Positions 1 to 8,714 are shown, counted from the first letter of the stretch. The stretch is 64,000 nucleotides of DNA from CBDCVO01 sp965223085 (GCA_965223085.1 OZ244981.1:1426001-1490000); one strand, 5' to 3'. Numbers and translations: made by a program. The notes: a model not told the origin generated them from the letters alone.

Positions 1-410
1 AGGATCTCAAGATCACCCTGCGCGTTTTGCACCAACCAGGTCCAACCCGAGCCAAAATTACCTACCGCAGCATCGGTAAACTTAGCTTTGAAATCATTCA
101 CCGAGCCGAATACGGACGTTAGTTTAGCGCCCAAGGCCCCGCTCGGCTCACCCCCGCCGCTGGGTGACATCGAGTTCCAATAGAACGTATGGTTCCACAC
201 TTGAGCAGCATTGTTGAACATGCCACCGCTCGCCTTAGCCACGATGTTCTCCAAGCTCGCATTTTCGAATTCCGATCCCGAGAGCGCACCATTCAATTTG
301 TCGACGTAGGTTTGATGATGTTTGCCGTAGTGAAAGTCTAGCGTTTCTTCTGAGATATGTGGTGCCAAGGCGTCGCGTGCATAAGGGAGTGCGGGCAGTT
401 CAATGCTCAT
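1..410 (-). CDS. sodB: Superoxide dismutase [Fe], 3' end outside window
   Basis: Iron superoxide dismutase, converting superoxide to oxygen and hydrogen peroxide in the cytoplasm. About 136 N-terminal residues are visible; the rest lies left of base 1. The start MSIELPALPY is typical of the family. Metal-ligand histidines appear at about H27 (DFHYGKHH) and H74 (QVWNHTFYW); the third and fourth ligands (DxWEH) are outside. The NNAAQVWNHTFYW segment favours the Fe-type over the Mn-type. The ATG at 408-410 has a GAGG about 6 bases upstream. The gene follows ggt on the same strand after a 227-base gap (411-637), long enough for its own promoter, although I could not pick a convincing one there. 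Confidence 0.95.
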   Translation of the reverse strand, partial: MSIELPALPYARDALAPHISEETLDFHYGKHHQTYVDKLNGALSGSEFENASLENIVAKASGGMFNNAAQVWNHTFYWNSMSPSGGGEPSGALGAKLTSVFGSVNDFKAKFTDAAVGNFGSGWTWLVQNAQGDLEI

Positions 411-637
411 TGGGAACCTCGGGTTGATTGAACGTTGTAGTGTGGATTCAACATGCCGGTGACGATAGATTAGCCTTCGTCACACAATGCTGGTGCACAT
501 GATCTCAACATCACTGCGCAAAATCAATCCGCATAAGTCGCGCTCGAATGCACCGCGGCGGCCAGGTACACGCGCTCAGGTTGAAACCTTGCGCACTAAA
601 TGGATATCAACAACCGGCCGCGATATCGCTGCATTGC

Positions 638-2359
638 CTAGTTGGCGGCGCGCGCATGCGCACGCGGTACGAAAGTTATCGCTGCGCCCTCACCCCGCGG
701 ATCGCTCGCCGCATCCGCCACCCCAGAATGTCGCTCGCGCATGACTGCTTGCATATTCCCGTAACGCCGACCGACATCACGCAAACGATGGCCACGGCTT
801 TCCAGATCCGCGCGCGCTTGTTTATCCAAGCCGTCGCTTTCGTATTGCACTAGATCGGGTAAATATTGGTGATGGTAGCGCGGCGTTGATACCCACGCCT
901 CAGGCGGGTTACCCGCGGCGAATTCGAGCATACCCAATAGCACCATGGAGATGATGCGGCTCCCGCCGGGCGTGCCGATAATGCCAATGCGATCGGCGTC
1001 TTCCAGAAACGTTGGCGTCATACTCGATAGGGGGCGCTTGCCGGGTGCGATCAGATTCGCATCCACGCCTACTAAACCGTAGGCGTTGGCCACCATAGGT
1101 TTAGCCGAGAAATCGTCCATTTCGTTGTTAAGCAGCACCCCAGTACCGGCCGGCACATAGCAGGCACCGAACGGATAGTTAATGCTCAAGGTGCCCGCGA
1201 CCCGATTGCCCTCGGCATCGATAACTGAAAAGTGGGTCGTGTCTTCTCCTTCTTGCGAGTTCCCAATCGGCGGTAAGTTGTCACTTGGTGTTGCAACGCG
1301 CGGATCGAGATCGGCGCCGATGGCTGCCGCATACGCCTTACTGATCAAACGCGCGACCGGTACGGCGACGAACTCTGGATCGCCTAAGTATTGCGCGCGA
1401 TCGCGGTACGCGCGGCGCATCGCCTCGATTACGACGTGCCGGCGGGTGGCGTTGTCCAGTGATTCTAAGTCATGCGCTTCGAGAATATTCAAAGCTTCCA
1501 GTAGCACGATACCGCCAGAGGAGGGCGGTGGCGCAGAGACAATTTTAATATTGTGGTAACGGCCGACCACGGGTTGGCGCTCCACCACACGATAATTCGC
1601 CAGATCCGCGAGCGTCCAGATGCCACCGCCCGCGCGGACGCCGGCGACGAGCCGTGCGGCGACGTCTCCGCTATAAAAACCGTCACGACCGCGCTCCGCA
1701 AGCGCTGCGAGCGTGTTCGCTAGATCAGCTTGTTTTACCACGGCGCCGCGCGCGGGCACCGTACCCGCGGCCAAAAATGTCGCCGCCGCGTTGCGCTCCG
1801 CGGCCAACACCGCTTGGCGCAAGCTCGCCATACGTTCATAACGCGGCGAGACGGCAAAGCCTGTGCGCGCCAGTGCGATTGCAGGGCCTAGCGACGCCGC
1901 TAATGGCAAGCGACCGTAATGTGTTGCAAGATGCACGAGACCCGCGGGGAGACCTGGGATCGCGGCGGCGAGCGGGCCGTTGAGGGCGCGGTCGCGCACA
2001 AATTCACCGTCGGCGTCGAGAAACATGTCTTGGGTCGCGGCACCCGGCGCGACCTCACGAGCGTCCACCATCGACTGATGCCCATCCCGGGCCCGATGCA
2101 ACAAGAAAAAGCCACCGCCACCAAAGCCAGAACTGTAAGGTTCCACTACGCCTAAAGCAGCAGCGATCGCGATCGCCGCGTCAAACGCATTGCCGCCGGC
2201 GTCGAGTATCTTGCGGCCCGCAGCGGTCGCCGCCGGGTGAGCAGAGGCTATGGCGGCTTGCTGCGTTGCTTCATCGAGGGCATCGGCAAAAACGCTCGCT
2301 AACGCCAGCAAGGCAATAACGCTACTACAGATCAGCTTACGAACCATGACGATGACCAT
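638..2359 (-). CDS. ggt: Gamma-glutamyltransferase (glutathione hydrolase)
   Basis: Periplasmic gamma-glutamyltransferase that hydrolyses glutathione or transfers its gamma-glutamyl group. The 573-residue precursor has a signal peptide (about 1-26, ending near SVFADA) and the usual self-cleaving two-subunit layout. The nucleophile is the first Thr of the EDTTHFSVID segment (about T374), and the PLSSMTP oxyanion segment lies about 75 residues later. Length is normal. The ATG is 3 bases after the ferredoxin stop, with an AGGA about 10 bases upstream, so the two are probably co-transcribed; an internal ATG four codons later is an alternative start. The tail is Arg/Ala-rich and ends in ARAAN. Confidence 0.95.
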   Translation of the reverse strand: MVIVMVRKLICSSVIALLALASVFADALDEATQQAAIASAHPAATAAGRKILDAGGNAFDAAIAIAAALGVVEPYSSGFGGGGFFLLHRARDGHQSMVDAREVAPGAATQDMFLDADGEFVRDRALNGPLAAAIPGLPAGLVHLATHYGRLPLAASLGPAIALARTGFAVSPRYERMASLRQAVLAAERNAAATFLAAGTVPARGAVVKQADLANTLAALAERGRDGFYSGDVAARLVAGVRAGGGIWTLADLANYRVVERQPVVGRYHNIKIVSAPPPSSGGIVLLEALNILEAHDLESLDNATRRHVVIEAMRRAYRDRAQYLGDPEFVAVPVARLISKAYAAAIGADLDPRVATPSDNLPPIGNSQEGEDTTHFSVIDAEGNRVAGTLSINYPFGACYVPAGTGVLLNNEMDDFSAKPMVANAYGLVGVDANLIAPGKRPLSSMTPTFLEDADRIGIIGTPGGSRIISMVLLGMLEFAAGNPPEAWVSTPRYHHQYLPDLVQYESDGLDKQARADLESRGHRLRDVGRRYGNMQAVMRERHSGVADAASDPRGEGAAITFVPRAHARAAN

Positions 2360-2362
2360 AAA

Positions 2363-2623
2363 TTAGCTTCCTACGGCGCGGGTGCTCAACGCGCGGTACT
2401 TATCCCACAACTCAGATGCTGTCTCCGCATGATGCGGATCGGAAGGAATGCAATCGACTGGGCACACTTGCACGCATTGCGGCGTATCAAAATGGCCAAC
2501 GCATTCTGTACAGCGCGTCGGCTTGATTTCGTAGTGTTCGAGGCCGGCGTAAATCGCCTCGTTCGGACATTCCGGTGCACACACGTCGCAGTTGATGCAT
2601 TCATCAGTAATTAGCAGGGCCAT
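2363..2623 (-). CDS. fdx: Alvin-type 2[4Fe-4S] ferredoxin (YfhL/Fdx family)
   Basis: Small cytoplasmic electron carrier of 86 residues. The first cluster motif is CINCDVCAPECP (C9, C12, C15, C19). The second is CTEC, then an eight-residue insertion, then CVQVC (C38, C41, C50, C54), followed by an extra cysteine near 58. The insertion in the second motif and a C-terminal helical tail are features of the Allochromatium vinosum type of ferredoxin. It sits next to coaD and rsmD, as fdx does in Pseudomonas. Its redox partner cannot be told from the sequence. Confidence 0.93.
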   Translation of the reverse strand: MALLITDECINCDVCAPECPNEAIYAGLEHYEIKPTRCTECVGHFDTPQCVQVCPVDCIPSDPHHAETASELWDKYRALSTRAVGS

Positions 2624-2669
2624 TTAGTTATTATTCACAGCGCGATCGGAAAAATTGCTTACTTAGCCG

Positions 2670-3167
2670 TTACGCCGTGCCAGGCGAGTGCGCCAAACGT
2701 CGATTGAGGGCGTCACACACGAGGGGATCGACAAATTCTGCCACATCACCGCCCAAAGAAGCGATCTCACGAATCAACGACGAAGAGATATATGAAAATT
2801 CCTCTTCCGGGGTCAGAAATACGGTATCGACTTCGGGAGCAAGCTTTTTGTTCATCCCGGCGAGTTGGAATTCAAAATCGAAATCTGACACCGCGCGCAA
2901 GCCACGTAAGACGATGTTGGCGTGTTGTGCACGGCAAAAATGCGCCAGCAATCCATCGAAACGCACGATTTCGACGTTGCCATAGGGTGACAGAACCTGC
3001 TGGGCGAGACTCACGCGTTCCTCGGTCGAAAAAACCGTTTGCTTTGACGTACTCCCGGCGATGGCAACGACGACACTATCGAAAATGCGCGAAGCGCGCG
3101 CAACGATATCAGTGTGTCCGTTCGTGATCGGATCGAAGGTGCCGGGATAAATCGCCTTGTTGCCCAA
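2670..3167 (-). CDS. coaD: Phosphopantetheine adenylyltransferase
   Basis: Catalyses the penultimate step of coenzyme A synthesis (4'-phosphopantetheine + ATP to dephospho-CoA). The 165-residue protein shows the nucleotidyltransferase motif YPGTFDPITNGH near the N-terminus, the RGLRAVSDFDFEFQ segment, and the late ISSSLIREI motif. The start is TTG at 3165-3167, not ATG: a clear AGGAG lies 7-8 bases upstream, inside the last codons of rsmD, and this start gives the family's usual distance to AIYPGTFDP. It begins 2 bases after the rsmD stop, so translation is probably coupled. Confidence 0.95.
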   Translation of the reverse strand: MGNKAIYPGTFDPITNGHTDIVARASRIFDSVVVAIAGSTSKQTVFSTEERVSLAQQVLSPYGNVEIVRFDGLLAHFCRAQHANIVLRGLRAVSDFDFEFQLAGMNKKLAPEVDTVFLTPEEEFSYISSSLIREIASLGGDVAEFVDPLVCDALNRRLAHSPGTA

Positions 3168-3169
3168 TC

Positions 3170-3772
3170 TTAACTCTCCTGTTTAACCGCCCGGTTTGAA
3201 TTTTTGCGCGTGAGAAGCGCATAGTGCACGTGCTTGGTACGACCTTCCTTGGCACAGCGCCAACCCGGTGGTAGACAAGCGCGCGCGCCGCACGCGCGTT
3301 CTAGATAAACGTGGGCGCCCAGATTTAACCACTGCTGCTGTAGCCGCGCGAGCGCATCTTCGGCCAGTGTTGTCGCAAACGGCGGATCGATGAATACGAT
3401 ATCGAATTTCTGTGGTTGCACACATTCTAACCATTCAAGCGCATCATAACGAACAATCTCGATGGCATCAGCCGCGTCAAGCGCCGCTACCGCAGAGCGT
3501 AAGCGGGTGATCACCGCCGCTGCATTATCGACCAATACGGCGCGCGCGCCGCCCCGAGAAACGGCCTCGATACCGAGAGCGCCGCTGCCGGCGAACAAAT
3601 CCAAGCACTGTGCGCCATCGATAACCGGCGTCAGCCAATTGAATAGTGTCTCCCGCACGCGCTCGGCAGTGGGTCGAATCTCGCCACCCGGGTCGAGTTG
3701 CAAACGCCGCCCGCGCCAACGACCACCGCTAATGCGCACGCTACCGCGCACCGATTTATGGGGACGCGGCAT
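3170..3772 (-). CDS. rsmD: 16S rRNA (guanine(966)-N(2))-methyltransferase
   Basis: SAM-dependent methyltransferase of the small-subunit rRNA. Motifs: RPTAERVRETLFNWL near the N-terminus, the SAM-binding LDLFAGSGALGIEA, and the catalytic FIDPPF. The ATG at 3770-3772 (MPRPHKSVRGSVRISGG) has an upstream AGG and overlaps the preceding peptidase gene by 17 bases. A GTG at 3811 is in frame but would add 13 unlikely residues and deepen the overlap. It lies in one minus-strand run with the M16 pair upstream and coaD downstream, an order shared with Pseudomonas. Confidence 0.93.
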   Translation of the reverse strand: MPRPHKSVRGSVRISGGRWRGRRLQLDPGGEIRPTAERVRETLFNWLTPVIDGAQCLDLFAGSGALGIEAVSRGGARAVLVDNAAAVITRLRSAVAALDAADAIEIVRYDALEWLECVQPQKFDIVFIDPPFATTLAEDALARLQQQWLNLGAHVYLERACGARACLPPGWRCAKEGRTKHVHYALLTRKNSNRAVKQES

Positions 3773-5111
3773 CCGATCGCCTACTGTGTGGGGAGTCCGG
3801 ATCGCTAACACCCACTGTCACGGTGAGCATGCGGCTCGGATCTATGAGCGCCGCAAACGCCCGCTGTACGTCCTGCCGTTGCACCGCGGCGATGTGGGCC
3901 GCAAAAGTTTCGGCGTAATTCAAGGGCAAGCCGTAACGCGCCAGCGCCGCGAGGTGTTCGATTTGCTCGCGATTGCTATCGAGTTGCAGCGGCAAACTGC
4001 CGATGAGGTACTTTTTCGCCGCCTCTAGCTGTGCTGTGGTCGGACCACGGCGGATGAACGCTCGTAGCACACGGCTGGCCTCCACATACGCTTCTGAGAG
4101 CTGCTCACTGGCTGTTTGCAACGTGATGACGAACGGGCCACCGGCCGCGAGCGGGGAGCAGCTAGCCCGCACCCGATACGCCAAACCGCGCTGCTCACGA
4201 AGCCGCTCAAACAACAGCGAGGTCAAAGGACCAGCGCCGAGAATGTGGTTGGCAACAAGCACCGGAAAATAGTCGGGATGATGGTGAGAAATTCCGTGTT
4301 GACCGAGCCATACATGGGTTTGCGCAGACGTGAAGTCGACGTGGACGCGCTGTGCCGCCGCCCGGCGTTTAAACGGCGGTATCGGTGGCGCCGGCGCGCC
4401 GGTCACCAGCGCTGCGGCGAGCTCGGCGGCAATTTTCCTCGCGTGCTCTCGAGACAGTGCTCCTACTATCGCGATAGCAGCATTTGCGGCGACATAATAG
4501 CGCCGATAAAACGCTTTGATATCGGCGCGTTCGATCGCGGCGAGGCTGCTCAGCGTTCCCCTCACCGGCGTCGCGTAAGGATGGGAGCCGTAGAGTTCGG
4601 CATAGAAGCGCACTGCCGCGATTGACCCCGGCTTTTCATTGCGCGCTTGCAAGGCCAAACGTTGTTGTTCTCGGCGTCGTGTGATCGCAGCAGCGTCGAA
4701 ACGCGGGTCACTGATCGCTTGCACGAATAATGCCCAAGCGGGTTTGAAATGTGCCGGCGCCAGCATGCTGCGCAGCGATACCGAAGCGCTATCGCGCGAG
4801 ACGCCCGCGTACATACGCGCGCCGGTAGCCCCGAGCTGCGTCAAAAACGCATCAGTACTGAGCTCGCCCGTACCTTCCTTGAGCAAACCGGCAGTAAAAT
4901 GTGCTAAGCCTGGCAGCACGCCGTCATGTGCACTGCCGGCAGCGAAAATGACTTGCACATCGATCATCGGGATTTCCGCGGCCGCCGCATAATACACCGG
5001 CACACCGTTGGGTGTATGCCAGGTCTCGACCGCGGCACTTGCACCACTGACCGCTGCGCTTAGCAGCGCGCCGTATAAGTAACGCCTTGTGGCCACACAA
5101 AACTCATTCAC
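3756..5111 (-). CDS. M16-family peptidase-like protein without zinc site
   Basis: Second member of an M16 pair, probably the non-catalytic partner. The protein of about 450 residues begins with a signal-like hydrophobic segment (YLYGALLSAAVSGASA), so it is likely periplasmic. At the place of the HxxEH zinc motif it reads HFTAG, losing the glutamate and second histidine. The C-terminal M16 domain keeps the FERLREQRGLAY segment seen in such partners. A GTG at 5111 is chosen because an AAGG lies 8 bases upstream; a GTG at 5120 is also in frame. It overlaps the active partner by 8 bases, suggesting coupled translation and a heterodimer. Substrate unknown. Confidence 0.88.
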   Translation of the reverse strand: MNEFCVATRRYLYGALLSAAVSGASAAVETWHTPNGVPVYYAAAAEIPMIDVQVIFAAGSAHDGVLPGLAHFTAGLLKEGTGELSTDAFLTQLGATGARMYAGVSRDSASVSLRSMLAPAHFKPAWALFVQAISDPRFDAAAITRRREQQRLALQARNEKPGSIAAVRFYAELYGSHPYATPVRGTLSSLAAIERADIKAFYRRYYVAANAAIAIVGALSREHARKIAAELAAALVTGAPAPPIPPFKRRAAAQRVHVDFTSAQTHVWLGQHGISHHHPDYFPVLVANHILGAGPLTSLLFERLREQRGLAYRVRASCSPLAAGGPFVITLQTASEQLSEAYVEASRVLRAFIRRGPTTAQLEAAKKYLIGSLPLQLDSNREQIEHLAALARYGLPLNYAETFAAHIAAVQRQDVQRAFAALIDPSRMLTVTVGVSDPDSPHSRRSDAASP

Positions 5112-6504
5112 CGCCAGCACCTTGTTCTAGCGAAGACCGCGGCAGCAAATAAGCGACCGTTAGCTGTTCATCAACTAAGTACTTGCGTGCGACCGCGCGT
5201 ACTTGGGTGGGCGTGACTTCGCTAATGTTCTCGACGTAACGATCCTTGAGACGCCAGTCCAAACCGACGACCGCCAAGGATCCGATCGTCATTGCTCGAG
5301 AAAACAACGAGTCCTGCTGATAGAGCGTATCCGCGACGACACGCGTTTTAACCAGCTCGAGTTCCTCACGCGCGGGCGGCGATTCTTTCATGGCCGCAAT
5401 CTCTGCTTTCAGCGCAGCCTCTATTTCGGCGAGCGTATGACCCGCTCTGGGCACGCCAGAGAACATAAACAACGTATGCCAGCGAGATCCCGCAGAATAG
5501 CTGGCGCTCACGCTGGTGGCGAGCCCACGACCCCTGAACAAGGATTTATTTAAACGCGCGCTGGCGTCGCCGGCGAGTGTCGCGGCGAGCACATCGAGAG
5601 CGTAGATCTCCCATGCTGCAACGGCGGGCGGCCGCGCACCGGCCACGCTCAAGGTCGCCCGTAGGACCGGCGCTTTATAGCCCATGAGCAGATACGGTAC
5701 TTGTGCCTGCTCGCTCCACAGCGTCACGCGCTTGGGACCGCGTTGTGGGGGTTCGTGCCAGTTCTTGCGCACCGGCACAGCCGTGCGCGCAAGGTCGCCA
5801 AAGTGGCTTTGTGCCAGCGTCAACACCGCTTGAGGGTCGACGTCGCCCACCACCACGACGAGCGCATTTCCGGGCACATACCAGCGGGTGTACCAGGACT
5901 GCACCGCGCTGTGCGGCAAATTCTCCAGATCGTGTGCCCAGCCGATCACCGGTTGCCGAATCGGGCTAACTTGAAACGCCGTCGCAAATAGGGTTTCGCG
6001 CAATTGCGCGCGCGGCGCGTCATCGACCCGTAGGCGACGTTCTTCTTGCACAATTTTGAGCTCGTTAGCGAATTCTTCGCGACGCAACAATGCGCCACGC
6101 ATACGGTCGGCTTCGAGTTCGAAACTCAACGCCACTTTGTCTCGTGACCATTGTTGATAGTAGACCGTGTAGTCGCTGGAAGTGAACGCATTCTCTTCCC
6201 CCCCGTTGGCGGCGACGATGCGGGAGAATTCTCCCGCTTGCCGGGCCTCGGTACCGCGAAACATCAAGTGCTCAAGAACGTGGGAAACACCGGTAAGCCC
6301 GCGCGGTTCGTCCGCGGAACCCACGCGATACCAAATTTGTACCACCGCGACCGGTGCGCGGTGGTCTTCTGCGACGATTAGACGCAGTCCGTTCTCTAAA
6401 GTGAATTCCTGTGCGGGCGGCGCCGCACTTACGAATCCTACTACTGCCAAGCCCAGGGTAACCGCAAGCGTACAGTACCGCAGTCGGTCGAAGATTAACG
6501 CCAT
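5104..6504 (-). CDS. M16-family zinc peptidase (active subunit)
   Basis: Insulinase/pitrilysin-type zinc peptidase of 466 residues. The inverted zinc motif HVLEH is at about residues 75-79, and the third ligand is probably the glutamate in the IVQEERR segment near 155. The N-terminus has a signal-like hydrophobic stretch ending near FVSAA, so secretion to the periplasm is likely. The C-terminal M16 domain follows (about 190-440). It is the first gene of the minus-strand run M16-M16-rsmD-coaD and is divergent from ftsY across 110 bases. The same arrangement beside ftsY is known in Pseudomonas. The peptide substrate cannot be inferred. Confidence 0.93.
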   Translation of the reverse strand: MALIFDRLRYCTLAVTLGLAVVGFVSAAPPAQEFTLENGLRLIVAEDHRAPVAVVQIWYRVGSADEPRGLTGVSHVLEHLMFRGTEARQAGEFSRIVAANGGEENAFTSSDYTVYYQQWSRDKVALSFELEADRMRGALLRREEFANELKIVQEERRLRVDDAPRAQLRETLFATAFQVSPIRQPVIGWAHDLENLPHSAVQSWYTRWYVPGNALVVVVGDVDPQAVLTLAQSHFGDLARTAVPVRKNWHEPPQRGPKRVTLWSEQAQVPYLLMGYKAPVLRATLSVAGARPPAVAAWEIYALDVLAATLAGDASARLNKSLFRGRGLATSVSASYSAGSRWHTLFMFSGVPRAGHTLAEIEAALKAEIAAMKESPPAREELELVKTRVVADTLYQQDSLFSRAMTIGSLAVVGLDWRLKDRYVENISEVTPTQVRAVARKYLVDEQLTVAYLLPRSSLEQGAGGE

Positions 6505-6570
6505 GCAAATACTTTCCTTCGTTGAACCAGGTCATCGGCGTCTAACAAACGAGTGGTAGGATAGCGCGGG

Positions 6571-6597
6571 GGCTGACGGCAAGCAGCCTTCTTTTTT
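6571..6597 (+). promoter_or_regulatory. Terminator-like hairpin in the ftsY leader
   Basis: GGCTG (6571-6575) and CAGCC (6584-6588) can pair around an eight-base loop, followed directly by TTCTTTTTT. This looks like a weak intrinsic terminator, yet it sits between the divergent M16/ftsY promoter area and the ftsY ribosome-binding site. An extended -10-like TGGTAGGAT lies just upstream at 6554-6562. It could be an early attenuator, a transcription barrier, or chance. The stem is only 5 bp. Confidence 0.3.
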
Positions 6598-6614
6598 GGA
6601 GCGAGAGCAATACG

Positions 6615-7547
6615 ATGTTCAAGACCCTCAAAGCAGGCATTGCGAAAACCCGTAATCAGTTAATGGGGCGACTCGGGCGACTCGTCACCCGACGCGAGCC
6701 CCTTGATACGGCGAGCTTAGAATCGCTGGAGGCTGCGCTGCTGCAAGCCGACGTGGGTGTGGCTGCCAGCGAGCGCCTGGTCAGCGCAGTAAAACAACAA
6801 GCCGCGCGCCGACCCGGGGTGCCGCTCGGCGAGATGTTGAAGGGCGAAATGTGCGAATTGCTCACCGCCAGTGCCACCCGCGACCCGATTTTAAACGCTA
6901 CCGATTCGCCCTACGTGGTGCTTGTGGTCGGTGTAAACGGCGCCGGCAAAACGACCACCATCGCCAAACTCGGGCACTACTATCAAGGTCAGGGGAAGCG
7001 GGTGATATTCGCGGCGGGTGATACCTTTCGCGCCGCCGCTGTGGATCAATTGAAACGCTGGGGAGAGCGTCTGAATATTCCCGTAATCGCGCAAGGTGCC
7101 GGTGCCGATGCGGCGTCGGTAATCTATGACGCTTACAGCGCCGCTAAGTCACGTGCGGTCGAGGTTCTGATCGCCGACACCGCGGGCCGGCTCCACACGC
7201 AAAGCGGATTGATGAACGAATTGAGCAAAATCCGTCGCGTACTTGCTAAGCAGTCCCCGCACGCGCCGCAGGAAACCATGCTTATCTTGGATGGAACTTT
7301 GGGCCAAAATTCTCTCAACCAAGCACAGCAATTCCGTGACGCCGCCGCAATCGACAGCGTTGTATTAACGAAACTTGACGGTACTGCGAAGGGTGGGATC
7401 CTGTTCGCGATTACCGCAAGCTTGGCCTTGCCGATCCGATTCATCGGCATCGGAGAGCAATGCGAGGATCTGCGGGTATTCGTACCCGCAGAGTTCGTCG
7501 CCGCACTGTTGAGCACGGAGCACGACGAAGAACTACCGGAGGCGTGA
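6615..7547 (+). CDS. ftsY: Signal recognition particle receptor FtsY
   Basis: SRP receptor GTPase that docks ribosome-SRP complexes at the membrane. The 310-residue protein is an N domain (1-90) plus G domain: P-loop GVNGAGKTTT at about 106-115, DTAGR in the 180s, and TKLDGTAKGG. The long acidic A domain of E. coli FtsY is absent; the protein opens directly with an amphipathic MFKTLKAGIAKTRNQL helix, a form common outside enterics. The ATG at 6615 follows a GGAGCGAGAG stretch. In gammaproteobacteria ftsE, ftsX and rpoH usually follow; here only rpoH does. Confidence 0.96.
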   Translation: MFKTLKAGIAKTRNQLMGRLGRLVTRREPLDTASLESLEAALLQADVGVAASERLVSAVKQQAARRPGVPLGEMLKGEMCELLTASATRDPILNATDSPYVVLVVGVNGAGKTTTIAKLGHYYQGQGKRVIFAAGDTFRAAAVDQLKRWGERLNIPVIAQGAGADAASVIYDAYSAAKSRAVEVLIADTAGRLHTQSGLMNELSKIRRVLAKQSPHAPQETMLILDGTLGQNSLNQAQQFRDAAAIDSVVLTKLDGTAKGGILFAITASLALPIRFIGIGEQCEDLRVFVPAEFVAALLSTEHDEELPEA

Positions 7548-7661
7548 GGGGCAGGAAAGCTAGCTGTCGGCGGAACCTGGCGCGCGTTTCGGGGGGCTAG
7601 GGGGGACGCCGAGTAAACCACGCAGCGCGCCGGTGTGCGTCAACGAAATGCTTAATTTTTT

Positions 7662-7689
7662 GGAACCACGGCCGCCATTAGCACTCTAA
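7662..7689 (+). promoter_or_regulatory. Possible sigma-E-type promoter of rpoH
   Basis: GGAACCA (7662-7668), 16 bases, then TCTAA (7685-7689) resembles the extracytoplasmic-stress promoter pattern GGAACTT-N16-TCtgA/TCtAA. E. coli rpoH has such a promoter. A weak housekeeping reading of the same bases (TTGGAA, N19, TCTAAT) is also possible. The -10 part lies over the left arm of the CIRCE element, so HrcA bound there would block polymerase. Pattern match only. Confidence 0.4.
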
Positions 7690-7704
7690 TGACTGGAGTG
7701 CTAA
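7678..7704. promoter_or_regulatory. CIRCE element (HrcA operator) upstream of rpoH
   Basis: TTAGCACTC (7678-7686), a nine-base spacer, and GAGTGCTAA (7696-7704) form a perfect copy of the CIRCE consensus, with all 18 arm bases matching and the canonical N9 spacing. CIRCE is the binding site of the heat-shock repressor HrcA, classically found at groESL and dnaK operons. Here it ends 34 bases before the rpoH ATG and overlaps the likely promoter. The inference is that HrcA represses synthesis of sigma-32. hrcA is not in this window. Confidence 0.93.
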
Positions 7705-7738
7705 AATTCCCAATCCGAACGCAGGAGGAGTGCCCACA

Positions 7739-8596
7739 ATGACCAACTTGGCGCTGCCGCTACCCGTAGGCTCGTTGGAGAACTACATCGAGGCAGTAAA
7801 CCGCTTGCCCATGTTAACGGCACAAGAAGAGCAAGACCTTGCTGTACGCTACCGCGAAGACAACGATTTAGAGGCCGCCCGTCAGTTAGTGCTGTCGCAT
7901 TTGCGTTTTGTCGTAAAAATTGCGCGCGGATACGCGGGCTACGGCTTAGCTCACGGCGATCTAATTCAAGAAGGCAACATCGGCTTGATGAAAGCGGTTA
8001 AACGCTTTGACCCTGATGTGGGTGTGCGTTTGGTGTCCTTTGCAGTGCATTGGATCCGCGCCGAAATCCATGAGTTTATTTTGCGCAATTGGCGCATTGT
8101 CAAAGTCGCTACAACCAAAGCGCAACGCAAACTCTTTTTTAACCTCCGCGGCGCAAAGAAACGTTTGGGCTGGATGAATTCCAACGAAGTCGCAGAAGTG
8201 GCCGACGATCTCGGCGTGACGCCCGACGAAGTTATGCTCATGGAAGAACGTTTGAATGCGCACGATCAGTGTTTCGACGTCTCCGTTCAAGATGGTGAAG
8301 AAGACGCCGCGCCGGCAACTTATCTGACCGATTTGCGCTTTGAGCCAACCGCCTTGCTGACCGCCAACCAAACGGAAACGGAACGTGCGGCGCAGCTCAC
8401 GAGTGCGCTCGGCAAGCTCGACGAGAGGAGTCAAGACATCGTGGTGAGCCGTTGGTTGAGTGATCCCAAAACGACGCTGCAGTCATTGGCTGATAAATAC
8501 GGCGTTTCCGCCGAGCGCATTCGCCAGCTCGAACGCAACGCATTTAAAAAACTCCGCGGTGAATTGCACGTCGAATTCTTATTGCCGGGCACTTAA
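7739..8596 (+). CDS. rpoH: RNA polymerase heat-shock sigma factor (sigma-32)
   Basis: Directs transcription of heat-shock genes. The 285-residue protein shows region 2 (DLIQEGNIGLMKAVKRFDP at about 74-92), the family-defining RpoH box QRKLFFNLR (about 129-137), and a region 4 helix-turn-helix (QSLADKYGVSAERIRQLE). The ATG at 7739 is chosen because an AGGAGG lies 10 bases upstream at 7723-7728; the in-frame GTG at 7730 is only one base from that site. It directly follows ftsY, but a 191-base gap with a CIRCE element and promoter-like sequence suggests separate control. Confidence 0.97.
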   Translation: MTNLALPLPVGSLENYIEAVNRLPMLTAQEEQDLAVRYREDNDLEAARQLVLSHLRFVVKIARGYAGYGLAHGDLIQEGNIGLMKAVKRFDPDVGVRLVSFAVHWIRAEIHEFILRNWRIVKVATTKAQRKLFFNLRGAKKRLGWMNSNEVAEVADDLGVTPDEVMLMEERLNAHDQCFDVSVQDGEEDAAPATYLTDLRFEPTALLTANQTETERAAQLTSALGKLDERSQDIVVSRWLSDPKTTLQSLADKYGVSAERIRQLERNAFKKLRGELHVEFLLPGT

Positions 8597-8714
8597 GCAA
8601 TCGCGCGGTCCTGGTGCAATATCCGAGCTAGCTGCACAACAAACAGCGCCGTGTTTCTGCTGGCGGTATCAGGATTTATCACGAGTGGGGTGCAGGCTGC
8701 GAAAATCGAACGGC

